This document shows positions 15,834 to 24,280 of a stretch of DNA of 64,000 nucleotides, in pieces (positions within the stretch are counted from its first letter, which is position 1; every line of letters starts with the position of its first letter). Made by a program: the position numbers and the translations under genes. Source of the DNA: Duganella sp. BJB476 (GTDB lineage: Bacteria > Pseudomonadota > Gammaproteobacteria > Burkholderiales > Burkholderiaceae_D). Location of the stretch: the NCBI RefSeq assembly GCF_003416895.1, contig NZ_QVIO01000010.1, positions 148,510-212,509 of the forward strand, written 5' to 3'. The notes under the pieces were generated by a model, which was given only the letters and a program-made list of their open reading frames with translations, did no database searches and was not told the DNA's origin.

Positions 15834-18206
15834 TTAGAAAAGGCTGGCTTGCGCCGTGGTCAGGCTGGTAAAACTGTCGTGCATCGGCAGCAGGATGGAA
15901 TCGGCGATCGGCTGCAGTTGCTTGGTCAGATAGTGCTCGTAGTCGATATTCGAGCGCATCACTTCGGTCGGCTCGGGGCCGCTGGTGGTCATCACGTAGC
16001 TGATCCAGCCGCCGTTCTGGTAGCGCAGCGGGCGATGCTGCGCCTGATTGTACTCGTCGGCCAAACGCGCGGCGCGCACTTGCGGCGGCACGTTGACCTT
16101 GTATTCGTCCAGCCGCTGGCGCAGGCGCTTGCGGTACACCAGCAGCTCGTCGTAGTCGCCGGACATGGTCTTGCGCGCATAGTCGCGCACGAATTCCTGG
16201 TAGGGCTCGTCCTTGAAGATGCGCGTGAACAGGCCTTGCTGGAACTGCTGCGCCAGCGGCGTCCAGTCGCTGCGCGCCACTTCCAGGCCGCGATAGATGA
16301 CCTCTTCTTCGCCCTTGGCGTTGATGGTCAGGCCGGCGTAGCGTTTCTTGCTGCCCGTCTCCGTGCCGCGGATGGTCGGCATGAAGAACTTTTGATAGTG
16401 CGTGTCGAACTCGATTTCGAGATGGCATTCCAGGCCGTGTTTTTCCATCAGCATGGTGCGCCACCAGGTGTTGATCTTGCCGGCCAGTCCTTCGCTGATG
16501 GCCAGCGCCTCGCTGTTTGCGTATTCCTTTTTCAGCCAGATGAAGATGGAATCGGTGTCGCCGTAGATCACGTCGTAGCCTTCCGCCTCGACCAGCTCGC
16601 GGGTCTGCTTCATCATCTGGTGGCCGCGCAGCGTGACCGAGGAGACCAGGCGCGGATTGAAGAAACGGCATTCGGTCGCGCCCAGCACGCCGCAGAAGGA
16701 ATTCATCAGCAGCTTCAAGGCTTGCGACAACGGCTCGTTCTTGGCGCGCTTGGCGGCGTCGCGCTGCTTCCAGATTTGCGTGGTGATCTCGGGCAGGCAG
16801 TGGCGCGTTCGCGAGAACACGGTGCCGTTGACGCCCTCCACCACCGTCGACTGGTCGGCGGCGTTTTCGCCTTCGATCAGGCCGACCGGATCGACCAGGA
16901 AGGTGCGGATGATGGAGGGATACAGGCTTTTGTAATCGAGCACCACGACCGAGTCGTACAGGCCGGGCTTGGAGTCCATGACGAAGCCGCCCGGCGAGGC
17001 GCCGCCGGACACGTCGCCCACGCTGGGCGCCACATAGCCTTCGCGATGCATGCGCGGCAGGTAGTGATGGCCGAAGGCGGCGATCGATCCGCCCAGGTGG
17101 TCGGCCTGCAAGCCCGTCACCGTGGCGCGCTCGATCATGAAGGCCAGCAGGTTGGCCTTGTCGAAGATGCGCGTGACCAGCTCGCAGTCCTTGAGGTTGT
17201 AGTGGGCCAGCGCCGGCTTGTCTTCGTGGAAGCGGCGTTCGATCTCGGCCATCTTGTCGTAGACGTCGCCGATGTCCTTGCCCTCGCCCAGCATGGCCTG
17301 CGACACGTTCTCCAGGCTGAAGGACGGGAAGGTCCAAGACGCCGCCTTCAGCGCATCGATGCCGTCGAGGACGATGCGGCCGACCACCGGCGCGAACATA
17401 TAGCCCTGCTTGCCGGGATGCTCGCGCCACTCGATGGTCTTGCGCTCGCGACCCAGCGCCAGCGGGATCTTGTGCTTGTCGGCGTTTTTTTGCAGCACGC
17501 GCAGGTCGAACTGCACCACGTTCCAGCCGATCAGCACATCGGGATCGTGGCGCACGAACCAGGCGTTGAGTTTCTCGATCAGCTGGCGCGGCGTGGCACA
17601 GTATTCCAGGTCGAAGTCGATCTCTTGCGACGACTCCTGCGGCGCGCCCAGCATGTAGACCTGGCGCTGGCCGCAGCCTTCCAGCGCGATCGAATACAAA
17701 TCCTCGAAGGCACTGGTCTCGATATCGAGCGACACCATTTTCAGCTTGGGGCGGTACTCGGGCGCGGGCTTGAGCTTGCAGTTGTGGATGACGCCGGCGC
17801 CCTCCACGCGGCCGCCTTCGAACTGCACGGCGGCGGTGATGAAGCGCTCCATCAGGTAACGCTCGGGCGGACGGATATCGGCCTCAAGCATTTTGATGCC
17901 GTGCTCGCGCAAGGTGCGTTCCAGCGCGGTCAGCTGCTTGTAGCGGGAGGCGTAGATGCCGACCACCGGTTCCTGCTCGAAGGTCTTCAGCGCCAGCTCG
18001 CGCAGCTCGATGCCGGACTTGTCGTCGATCAGCGCCTCGATGGCCGAGCGCTGCCGGGCCTCGGCGAAAGCCACCGAAGTCTGGGCGGTCAGGCGGATCT
18101 TTTTCGGGCCGTCGTCGGTCGCCAGCCAGAATTCGATCTCCGTCCCATAGTCCGCGTCTTGCCAGTGGCGAGTCAGGATAAAGCCGTGTTGGGCGGTTTG
18201 CGTCAT
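15834..18206 (-). CDS. polB: DNA polymerase II (family B, SOS-induced)
   Basis: 790 residues from ATG at 18206 (MTQTAQHGFILTRHWQDADY), the E. coli Pol II length. It carries the 3'-5' exonuclease motifs SLDIETSAF and IGWNVVQFDLRVL and the family B polymerase motifs LDYKSLYPSIIRTF (A), LLMNSFCGVLG (B) and YGDTDSIF (C). Its role is replication restart and translesion synthesis after DNA damage. A perfect LexA box lies inside the promoter, so SOS control is expected. The -10 element ends only six bases before the ATG and no Shine-Dalgarno is present, so the transcript is probably leaderless. Confidence 0.96.
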   Translation of the reverse strand: MTQTAQHGFILTRHWQDADYGTEIEFWLATDDGPKKIRLTAQTSVAFAEARQRSAIEALIDDKSGIELRELALKTFEQEPVVGIYASRYKQLTALERTLREHGIKMLEADIRPPERYLMERFITAAVQFEGGRVEGAGVIHNCKLKPAPEYRPKLKMVSLDIETSAFEDLYSIALEGCGQRQVYMLGAPQESSQEIDFDLEYCATPRQLIEKLNAWFVRHDPDVLIGWNVVQFDLRVLQKNADKHKIPLALGRERKTIEWREHPGKQGYMFAPVVGRIVLDGIDALKAASWTFPSFSLENVSQAMLGEGKDIGDVYDKMAEIERRFHEDKPALAHYNLKDCELVTRIFDKANLLAFMIERATVTGLQADHLGGSIAAFGHHYLPRMHREGYVAPSVGDVSGGASPGGFVMDSKPGLYDSVVVLDYKSLYPSIIRTFLVDPVGLIEGENAADQSTVVEGVNGTVFSRTRHCLPEITTQIWKQRDAAKRAKNEPLSQALKLLMNSFCGVLGATECRFFNPRLVSSVTLRGHQMMKQTRELVEAEGYDVIYGDTDSIFIWLKKEYANSEALAISEGLAGKINTWWRTMLMEKHGLECHLEIEFDTHYQKFFMPTIRGTETGSKKRYAGLTINAKGEEEVIYRGLEVARSDWTPLAQQFQQGLFTRIFKDEPYQEFVRDYARKTMSGDYDELLVYRKRLRQRLDEYKVNVPPQVRAARLADEYNQAQHRPLRYQNGGWISYVMTTSGPEPTEVMRSNIDYEHYLTKQLQPIADSILLPMHDSFTSLTTAQASLF

Positions 18207-18212
18207 GCTAGA

Positions 18213-18241
18213 ATTATACTGTATGCGCATACAGCCCGCAA
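18213..18241 (-). promoter_or_regulatory. polB promoter (-35 TTGCGG, 17 bp, -10 TATAAT)
   Basis: Read on the minus strand, TTGCGG (18241-18236) and TATAAT (18218-18213) are separated by exactly 17 bp. Nearly the whole spacer is the LexA box. The expected start of transcription falls at or beside the A of the polB ATG (18206). Confidence 0.85.
18219..18234. promoter_or_regulatory. LexA (SOS) box of polB
   Basis: CTGTATGCGCATACAG: exact CTGT-N8-ACAG and a full 16-bp palindrome. It lies between the -35 and -10 of the polB promoter, so bound LexA would block RNA polymerase directly. Confidence 0.92.
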
Positions 18242-18250
18242 AACAATCGA

Positions 18251-18333
18251 GGGTCAAGTCTGTCATTCGGACACGAGCTCTACAGTAGCAGGCTGCTACG
18301 GTAGAGCTCGTGTCCGAATGTCAGACTTGACCC
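18251..18333. repeat. 83-bp near-perfect inverted repeat (long hairpin element)
   Basis: Arms 18251-18283 and 18301-18333 are 33 bp with a single mismatch (GGGTCAAGTCTG at the outer end, GACACGAGCTCTAC at the inner). Inside them lies a second perfect 6-bp stem, GTAGCA/TGCTAC, with loop GGC. It sits between the stop of the downstream receptor gene (18339) and the polB promoter. It looks like a REP or MITE-like palindromic unit more than a simple terminator, because there is no T run. In a transcript it would stop or protect RNA. No other copy is seen in the window. Confidence 0.85.
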
Positions 18334-18338
18334 CGGTG

Positions 18339-20876
18339 TTAGTACTTCACGTCCAGCTTGATGCTGAAGTAGCGGAACACGTCACGTGGCGGCACCCAGT
18401 TGTTGACCGTCACCGCCGGCGAGGTGCCGGTCGGGCCGGTGCGGAAGGTCGGGCCGCTGGCGTTGGCGTTCGGGATGTAGAAGCGGTCGAACAGATTGTT
18501 CACCCGGAAGCTGATGCCGTAACGGTCCTTCGGGTCCTTCACGCCAAAGCCCAGGTCGGTAATGCTGTAGCCGGCGTTGAACGAACGTGGGTCGTTGTTG
18601 ATGTTGGTGTAGTACTTGTCCTGGTAACGCACGTTGAGGTTGACGAAACCATTGACCGGCAGCGCAGGCACAGGGAACTCGTAGTTGGCGCCGAGGTTCA
18701 GCTTGATCTTCGGCGTACCCGGAAAGGTGCTGTGGTCCAGGTTCTGCACGCCGGTGGTCGAACCAGGCGCGATCGGGAAGCAGCTGGTGTTCTGGCCGGC
18801 GATCGAACCATTGGCCGCCAGTTTGGTCGTGCCGACCGCGACGTTGGTGGTGTCGGCATAGCACGGACCGTTGGCCCACTTCTCGATCGTCGGCAGCGTG
18901 AACGCCAGCGCCGCGTTGATGGTCAGGTCCTTGGCCGCCAGCAGGTTGGCGTCGAGTTCAAAGCCGTGCGTGCGGATGCGCGGGATCGAATTGAGCTGGC
19001 TGTAGATGGTCGGATCGTTCGGCAGCACGTAGGTCACGTTCTGCTGGTAGTTGAAGAACTCCGAGTTGTACACCGTGGCCGCCAGCGACATGCGGTTGTC
19101 GAACAGATTGGCCTTGGCGCCGATCTCCATGGTCTGGCTGGTCTCCGGGCTCACCGGGAACGCCGCCACCGCCTTCAGGCCGGACGTCACGTCGTACGCC
19201 TTGCCCTTGTAGCCGGTCGCGCCCATCATGTACACCATCACCTCCGGCGTCAGCTGCTTCTGCAGGCTGACCTTGCCGGTATAGGACCGGTCGGAATTGC
19301 CGGTGCTCTGGAACTGGTCCACGCCCACCGCGCCGGGCACGAAGCTGGCGCGGTCCACCTGGTTGGTGTAGTAGTTGCGCGCATAGTGGAAGCCCGAGAT
19401 TTCCTGGTTGCTGCGCAAGCCGGCCTCCAGCGTCCAGGTCGGGGCGAACTCCCACGAGGCCTGGCCGAACAAGGCCTTGTTGGTGTTGTAGATGTCGGTG
19501 TAGTAGTTGGTCGGGCTGGAGTTGGAGTTGGCGTTGCACAGCGTCGGCGCCACGCAGTAGCCGCGGATGAAGTGGCGGTAGATCTCGTTATGCGCCAGCC
19601 ACAGGCCGGCCACGTACTTGAAGCTGCCCTTGTCCGGCGAGACGTAGCGGATCTCCTGCGTCTTGGCGCGGATGTCGTAGGTGCCGTACTGGTTGTTCCC
19701 CTGCGTCAGCGCGGTCTTGCCGGTTTCGGCGATGGTCGGCACGTCGGCGAAGTCCTGGTCGCGGAAGTCGTTGGCCAGGTATTTGTCCACCGAGGTGATC
19801 GACATCAGCTGCGCATCGTTGGGCAAGGTGTAGGTCAGCTTGAGGCCGGTGCCACGGTCGCTGGAGACCAGGCCGGTCGGGAAGTCGCGGCGCACGTTGC
19901 GGTTGTTCGGATCGTTGACGTCGATCCCGGCCAGCACCGTGCCGGCCGGCAGCAGCGGATTGCCGTTGAGATAAACGCCGTTCGTGCCCACCGGGGTCGA
20001 CACCAGGTTGCCCGCCGCGGCCGAGCCGGTGCGCAGGACGAAACCGTTGATGGCGGTCACGCCACGGGTGTTTTCCATGTAGTTGTAGTGCGGCGTCAGG
20101 TCGACCGAGACGTTATCCAGCGGCGTCCATTGCAGCTTGGCCAGGAAGGTCTTGCCGCCCGAGCCGTTGACGTCGCGGCCGTCGGTCAGGTTGTGGAAGG
20201 TGCCCGGCAGGCGCGTGTCGCTGGCGGCGATGCGCATCGCGAACTGGTCGTTGATGCGGCCGCCCATCGAGGCGTTCACGCGCCATTCATGGTCGCTGGT
20301 CAGGTAGGTGCTGCCGCGATAAACCATCGGTCCGGACAGCGGCTTGGTGACGATGTTGATCGCGCCGGCCACCGCCGATTTGCCGAACAGCGTGCTCTGC
20401 GGCCCCTTCAGCACTTCGATGCGGGTGATGTCGGCCAGGTCCTTGAAGGCCTGGAACTGGGTGGCGATGGGGATGTCGTCGATGATGACGGCCACGTCCG
20501 ACTCGACGCCGATGCCGACCGAGACGGTGCCGATGCCGCGCATGAAGATGGCGTTGTTGGCGGCGGTGGTGCCGGAGCTGATGGTCAGCGACGGCATCAT
20601 GTTGACCACGTCCTCGATCTCGCGGACGTTGGTGCGCTGGATTTCCTTCTCGCTCATGACCGAGATGGCCATCGGCACGCTTTCCAGTTTTTCGACGCGC
20701 TTGTTGGCGGTCACCACCACGGTTTCCAGCTGGCCGGGTTTGGCGCTCGATTGCTCCTGCGCCTGGGCGCCCATGGCAAACAGCGCCAGCGCCAGGGCCG
20801 ACGCCAAGGGCGTCATCTTGATGGTGGTCATGGTCGTTGGATGCATGTTTTGATGCTTGTAATTTTTGTTAAACAC
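18339..20876 (-). CDS. TonB-dependent outer-membrane receptor
   Basis: 845 residues. The start is a GTG at 20876 with AGGGGA five bases upstream; the ATG 10 codons later is the alternative. The signal peptide includes LASALALALFAMGAQAQEQ. A TonB-box-like LETVVVTANK follows, then the plug (VMSEKEIQRTN, IFMRGIGTVSVG, IEVLKGPQSTLFGKSAVAG) and a barrel ending YFSIKLDVKY. The LacI-type regulator gene upstream and a LacI-like operator in the gap suggest sugar-responsive control, so a carbohydrate ligand is plausible but unproven. Confidence 0.93.
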   Translation of the reverse strand: MFNKNYKHQNMHPTTMTTIKMTPLASALALALFAMGAQAQEQSSAKPGQLETVVVTANKRVEKLESVPMAISVMSEKEIQRTNVREIEDVVNMMPSLTISSGTTAANNAIFMRGIGTVSVGIGVESDVAVIIDDIPIATQFQAFKDLADITRIEVLKGPQSTLFGKSAVAGAINIVTKPLSGPMVYRGSTYLTSDHEWRVNASMGGRINDQFAMRIAASDTRLPGTFHNLTDGRDVNGSGGKTFLAKLQWTPLDNVSVDLTPHYNYMENTRGVTAINGFVLRTGSAAAGNLVSTPVGTNGVYLNGNPLLPAGTVLAGIDVNDPNNRNVRRDFPTGLVSSDRGTGLKLTYTLPNDAQLMSITSVDKYLANDFRDQDFADVPTIAETGKTALTQGNNQYGTYDIRAKTQEIRYVSPDKGSFKYVAGLWLAHNEIYRHFIRGYCVAPTLCNANSNSSPTNYYTDIYNTNKALFGQASWEFAPTWTLEAGLRSNQEISGFHYARNYYTNQVDRASFVPGAVGVDQFQSTGNSDRSYTGKVSLQKQLTPEVMVYMMGATGYKGKAYDVTSGLKAVAAFPVSPETSQTMEIGAKANLFDNRMSLAATVYNSEFFNYQQNVTYVLPNDPTIYSQLNSIPRIRTHGFELDANLLAAKDLTINAALAFTLPTIEKWANGPCYADTTNVAVGTTKLAANGSIAGQNTSCFPIAPGSTTGVQNLDHSTFPGTPKIKLNLGANYEFPVPALPVNGFVNLNVRYQDKYYTNINNDPRSFNAGYSITDLGFGVKDPKDRYGISFRVNNLFDRFYIPNANASGPTFRTGPTGTSPAVTVNNWVPPRDVFRYFSIKLDVKY

Positions 20877-20923
20877 TATTGTCCCCTAATTGACAGATAA
20901 AAACTGCTCTGCGTAATCCCATT

Positions 20924-20936
20924 CAGTTGTACGATG
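20924..20936 (+). repeat. Direct repeat copy 1 upstream of the receptor gene
   Basis: CAGTTGTACGATG, an exact 13-bp match to 21057-21069, 133 bp apart. Both copies lie in the control region of the receptor gene starting at 20876. Confidence 0.75.
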
Positions 20937-21044
20937 TGTAGGCGTTTAACAACAGCTTAGGCCACACCACCGAACTCCCGCGCCGTACCATTTCATCAGC
21001 TTAAACGGGGTCTCCCCTATGAAATGCCTCTGGTGCCAGTGTGA

Positions 21045-21058
21045 TGGTACCGGTACCA
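21045..21058. promoter_or_regulatory. LacI-family-type operator
   Basis: TGGTACCGGTACCA, a perfect 14-bp palindrome with the central CG step typical of LacI/GalR operators. It lies between the LacI-type regulator gene (stop at 21143) and the receptor gene. It overlaps the start of the second 13-bp direct repeat by two bases. Confidence 0.6.
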
Positions 21059-21069
21059 GTTGTACGATG
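21057..21069 (+). repeat. Direct repeat copy 2 upstream of the receptor gene
   Basis: CAGTTGTACGATG, identical to 20924-20936 and abutting the palindromic operator. Confidence 0.75.
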
Positions 21070-21142
21070 ACTTAGGTTAGTCCGGTGGCCAGGAGATGTC
21101 AATAATTTTCAGAAATGGGGGCGAACCGATTTGTAACAGGCG

Positions 21143-22222
21143 TCAGGCGCTGTCGCGTTCGATGATGGAGAAGCCGATGTCGAGGATGCTGTCGCTCACT
21201 TCGCGTTCCTGCGAGCGTTCGATGATGAAGCGGGCGGCGGTGCTGCCGATGCGGGCGCCGTCGATGCGCACGGTGGTCAGCGCCGGCTGCAAATCGCGCG
21301 AGAAGCTCAGATCGCCCAGGCCGACCACGGCCAGCCGGTCCGGCACGGCGATGCCCTTGGCCTGGGCTTCGGTCAGCACGCCCAGCGCCACCATGTCCGA
21401 GCTGCAGAACAGCGCGTCGATGTCGGGATGGCGGGCCAGCAGTTCGCGCAGGCCGCTGCGGCCCAGGCCGACGTTGGTCGGCGCCGGCACCACCCAGCCC
21501 GGCACGGCGCTCTCGCCCGGCGCCGCCATGCCGAGGGCGATGGCGGTGTCGGAGAAGGCCTTCATGCGGCGCATCGCGCGCTGGTCGTTGGCGCTCAGCG
21601 TGGCGACGCGACGCTTGCCGCGCGCGTGCAGGTAGCGCGCCACCGCCTCCCCCACCTTTTCGTGGGAAAAGCCGATCAGCATGTCGATAGGATCGGGCGT
21701 CAGGTCCCAGGTCTCCACCACCGGGATGCCGCTGGTGAGCAGGCGCCGGCGGCCCTGCGGCGAGCGCATGATACCGGTCAGTATCACGCCGTCGGGACGG
21801 CGGCCGATGATGGCCTCCAGCAGTTCGTCCTCGCGCGAGTCTTCATAGCCCGACTGGCCCAGCATCAGCTGGTAGCCGGACGCCGCCAGCGACGCCGTCA
21901 GCGACTGCACCATCTCCAGGAACACGTTGCCGGAGATGGTGGGAACCACCGCCGCCACCAGGCGGCTCTTGCGCGAGGCCAGGCCGCCGGCCAGCATATT
22001 GGGCACGTAGCCGGTCTGTTCCACCGCTTCCCGCACCCGCAGCAGGATGGCGTCGGACACCGCGTTCGGCGTGTTCAGCGCGCGCGAGGCGGTGATCGGC
22101 GCCACGCCCGCCAGCTTGGCGACGTCGCGCAGCGTGGTGCCGCCGCTTTTGCGCCGGCTGCGGCGCGGCGGCGCTTCCGTCAACGGTGCTGCATTCGAGT
22201 TGTGGTCCGGGGCGTCATCCAT
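21143..22222 (-). CDS. LacI-family transcriptional regulator
   Basis: 359 residues. A 28-residue charged lead precedes the LacI headpiece TTLRDVAKLAGVAPITASRA and the hinge (YVPNMLAGGLASRKS). A periplasmic-binding-like effector domain spans about 85-350 (VVPTISGNVFLEMV, PDGVILTG, DIDALFCSSDMVALGVL, VVGLGDLSF). The closest well-known relatives are GntR-type gluconate repressors, by sequence style only. It lies 21 bases downstream of the acyl-CoA dehydrogenase gene and upstream of the receptor gene, all on one strand. The palindrome at 21045-21058 is its most likely operator here. Confidence 0.92.
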   Translation of the reverse strand: MDDAPDHNSNAAPLTEAPPRRSRRKSGGTTLRDVAKLAGVAPITASRALNTPNAVSDAILLRVREAVEQTGYVPNMLAGGLASRKSRLVAAVVPTISGNVFLEMVQSLTASLAASGYQLMLGQSGYEDSREDELLEAIIGRRPDGVILTGIMRSPQGRRRLLTSGIPVVETWDLTPDPIDMLIGFSHEKVGEAVARYLHARGKRRVATLSANDQRAMRRMKAFSDTAIALGMAAPGESAVPGWVVPAPTNVGLGRSGLRELLARHPDIDALFCSSDMVALGVLTEAQAKGIAVPDRLAVVGLGDLSFSRDLQPALTTVRIDGARIGSTAARFIIERSQEREVSDSILDIGFSIIERDSA

Positions 22223-22243
22223 GCGGCGATTCTAACACCGGCT

Positions 22244-23473
22244 TCAGTGGCTGCGCGGGGCCTTGTAGCGGGCCAGCTCCATCTTGCCGATCTGGCTGCG
22301 GTGCACTTCGTCCGGACCATCGGCCAGGCGCAGCGAACGCGCGCCGGCGTAGGCCGAGGCCAGGAAAGGATCGGCCATGCCGCCGCCACCCTGCACCTGG
22401 ATCGCCCAGTCGATCACCTTGCAGGCCATCGCCGGCGCCGCCACCTTGATCATGGCGATCTCCTTGGCCGCGACCTTGTTGCCCACCGTGTCCATCATGT
22501 AGGCGGCGTTGAGCACCAGCAGGCGCGCCTGGTCGATCATGATGCGCGACTCGGCGATGCGCTCCAGCGTCACGCCCTGCTCCGCCACCGGCTTGCCGAA
22601 AGCGACGCGGCTCAAGCTGCGCCGGCACATCTGCTCCAGCGCGCGCTCGGCCAGGCCGATCAAACGCATGCAGTGGTGGATGCGGCCAGGCCCGAGGCGG
22701 CCCTGGGCGATTTCGAAACCGCGGCCCTCGCCCAGCAGCAGGTTGGAGGCCGGCACGCGGACGTTGTCGAACACGATTTCGGCGTGGCCGTGCGGCGCGT
22801 CGTCGAAGCCGAACACCGGCAGGTGGCGCAGCACGTTGACGCCCGGCGTATCGCGCGGCACCAGTATCATCGACTGCTGCACATGGCGGTTGGGGTTATC
22901 CGGATCGCTCTTGCCCATGAAGATGAAGACCTTGCAGCGCGGGTCGTTGCCGCCGGAGGACCACCACTTGCGACCGTTGATCACATACTCGTCGCCGGAA
23001 CGCACGATGGAGCTGGCGATGTTGGTGGCGTCGGACGAGGCGACGTCCGGCTCGGTCATGCCGAAGCAGGAACGGATGCGGCCATCGAGCAGCGGCTCCA
23101 GCCACTCGCGCTGCTGCGCCTCGGTGCCGTAGCGGGTCAGCACTTCCATGTTGCCGGTGTCCGGCGCCGAGCAGTTGAACACTTCCGGCGCCCACACGGC
23201 GCGGCCCATGATCTCGCACAGCGGCGCGTATTCCAGGTTGGTCAGGCCGGCGCCGTGCTTGGAATCGGGCAGGAACAGATTCCACAAGCCCGCCGCGCGC
23301 GCCTTGAGCTTGAGTTCTTCCATCACCACGGTCGGCACCCAGGCGTCGCCGGCAACGCGGTTGGCGTCGATCTCGGCGTGGAAGCGCGCTTCGTTCGGAT
23401 AGATATGCTCGTCCATAAAGGCCGTCAGCCTGGCCTGGAGTTGCTTTACTTTCGGGCTGTAGTCGAAATCCAT
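22244..23473 (-). CDS. Acyl-CoA dehydrogenase family protein
   Basis: FAD flavoenzyme of 409 residues, of the ACAD family close to the ACAD10/11 type. It shows CFGMTEPDVASSDATN, INGRKWWSSGGNDPRCKVF, and the C-terminal QVQGGGGMADPFLASAYAG and RSLRLADGPDEVH. It catalyses alpha,beta-dehydrogenation of an acyl-CoA with ETF as acceptor; substrate unknown. Ten bases downstream of the histidine phosphatase gene, so almost surely one operon with it. Confidence 0.93.
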   Translation of the reverse strand: MDFDYSPKVKQLQARLTAFMDEHIYPNEARFHAEIDANRVAGDAWVPTVVMEELKLKARAAGLWNLFLPDSKHGAGLTNLEYAPLCEIMGRAVWAPEVFNCSAPDTGNMEVLTRYGTEAQQREWLEPLLDGRIRSCFGMTEPDVASSDATNIASSIVRSGDEYVINGRKWWSSGGNDPRCKVFIFMGKSDPDNPNRHVQQSMILVPRDTPGVNVLRHLPVFGFDDAPHGHAEIVFDNVRVPASNLLLGEGRGFEIAQGRLGPGRIHHCMRLIGLAERALEQMCRRSLSRVAFGKPVAEQGVTLERIAESRIMIDQARLLVLNAAYMMDTVGNKVAAKEIAMIKVAAPAMACKVIDWAIQVQGGGGMADPFLASAYAGARSLRLADGPDEVHRSQIGKMELARYKAPRSH

Positions 23474-23483
23474 GATGCGGTCC

Positions 23484-24188
23484 TTATCGGTAGGTGACGG
23501 CGCCGGGTTGTCCCAGCCATTCCAGGTGCGAGTAGTTGTTCAGGTAACTGAGTGTGAATTGACCGGGGCGTTGCAGCAGCTTGGTGACGGCGCAATTGGC
23601 CAATGTCCAACTGAGCTCCATCACCTGATAGTCCTGCAAGCCAAGCAGGTGCTGCATCAGCGTGGCGATCACGCCGCCGGAGGTGAACACGATGGTGGCC
23701 TGCTTGCTGCTGTCGGTATCGAGCCGTTCCAGCGCGCCCACGCAGCGGCGGCGGAATTCCGGCCAGGTCTCGCTGTAGTCGTCGTCATGCCAGCCGCTCA
23801 TCCAGCGCTGCATGGCGGCGCGGAACAGATGCTCCAGCGCGCGCTGCGGCTCTTCGTGCTGCGCCAGCATCTGATGGAAGGCGACGGCGTCGTCCACTTC
23901 CGGACAATGGCGCCGCAGCACTTCGAGATGATCGAATTCGGCGAAGCCGGGATCGGTGATCCACTCGGTGTCGGCCAGCTGGGCTTTCGGCAGCTCGGCC
24001 AGGCAGGTATCGGCGGTCTGGCGATGACGCGCCATGCCGCCCACCACCACCCGCTGGAAGGACTGGCGACTGTTGGCATACCACTGCCCCAGCAAGCGCG
24101 CCTGCTCGTAGCCCAGCGTCGACAGCTGGTCGTAATTGGCGCTGCCGAACGAAGCCTGCCCGTGGCGCACCAGATAAATTTGTCCCAT
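23484..24188 (-). CDS. Histidine phosphatase superfamily protein
   Basis: 234 residues from ATG at 24188 (MGQIYLVRHGQASFGSANYD), with GGAAG just upstream. An earlier in-frame start exists but adds residues unlike the family. Catalytic RHG with His9, second Arg/His in GGMARHRQTAD, and the late histidine-like region TSGGVIATLM, where many members have GHG. That replacement makes the second catalytic histidine unclear. Phosphoglycerate-mutase-like fold; substrate unknown. Divergent from the LysR gene, 92 bases apart. Confidence 0.88.
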   Translation of the reverse strand: MGQIYLVRHGQASFGSANYDQLSTLGYEQARLLGQWYANSRQSFQRVVVGGMARHRQTADTCLAELPKAQLADTEWITDPGFAEFDHLEVLRRHCPEVDDAVAFHQMLAQHEEPQRALEHLFRAAMQRWMSGWHDDDYSETWPEFRRRCVGALERLDTDSSKQATIVFTSGGVIATLMQHLLGLQDYQVMELSWTLANCAVTKLLQRPGQFTLSYLNNYSHLEWLGQPGAVTYR

Positions 24189-24280
24189 TTTCTTCCAGCT
24201 CCAGATCAAAACACGCACCAGCTTAACGTCCGGCCTATAATTCATCAAATGAATAGTTTTAATTGAGCCGAATAAATTTC

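Noticed and set aside
15031..17430. Long minus-strand frame joining the PEP-mutase-like gene to upstream codons
   Set aside because: The first 530 codons are an out-of-frame reading of polB. The real gene starts at 15822.
18251..18333. The hairpin as a plain Rho-independent terminator
   Set aside because: The stem is several times longer than needed and no T run follows on either strand. It may still end transcription, but this is not its defining form.
15849..20900. Plus-strand open frame of 1683 codons
   Set aside because: It lies antisense to polB and the receptor gene and runs through the long hairpin. Its composition (H, R, Q, V, D, G rich) is that of a high-GC reverse-frame shadow, while both opposing genes have clear motifs.
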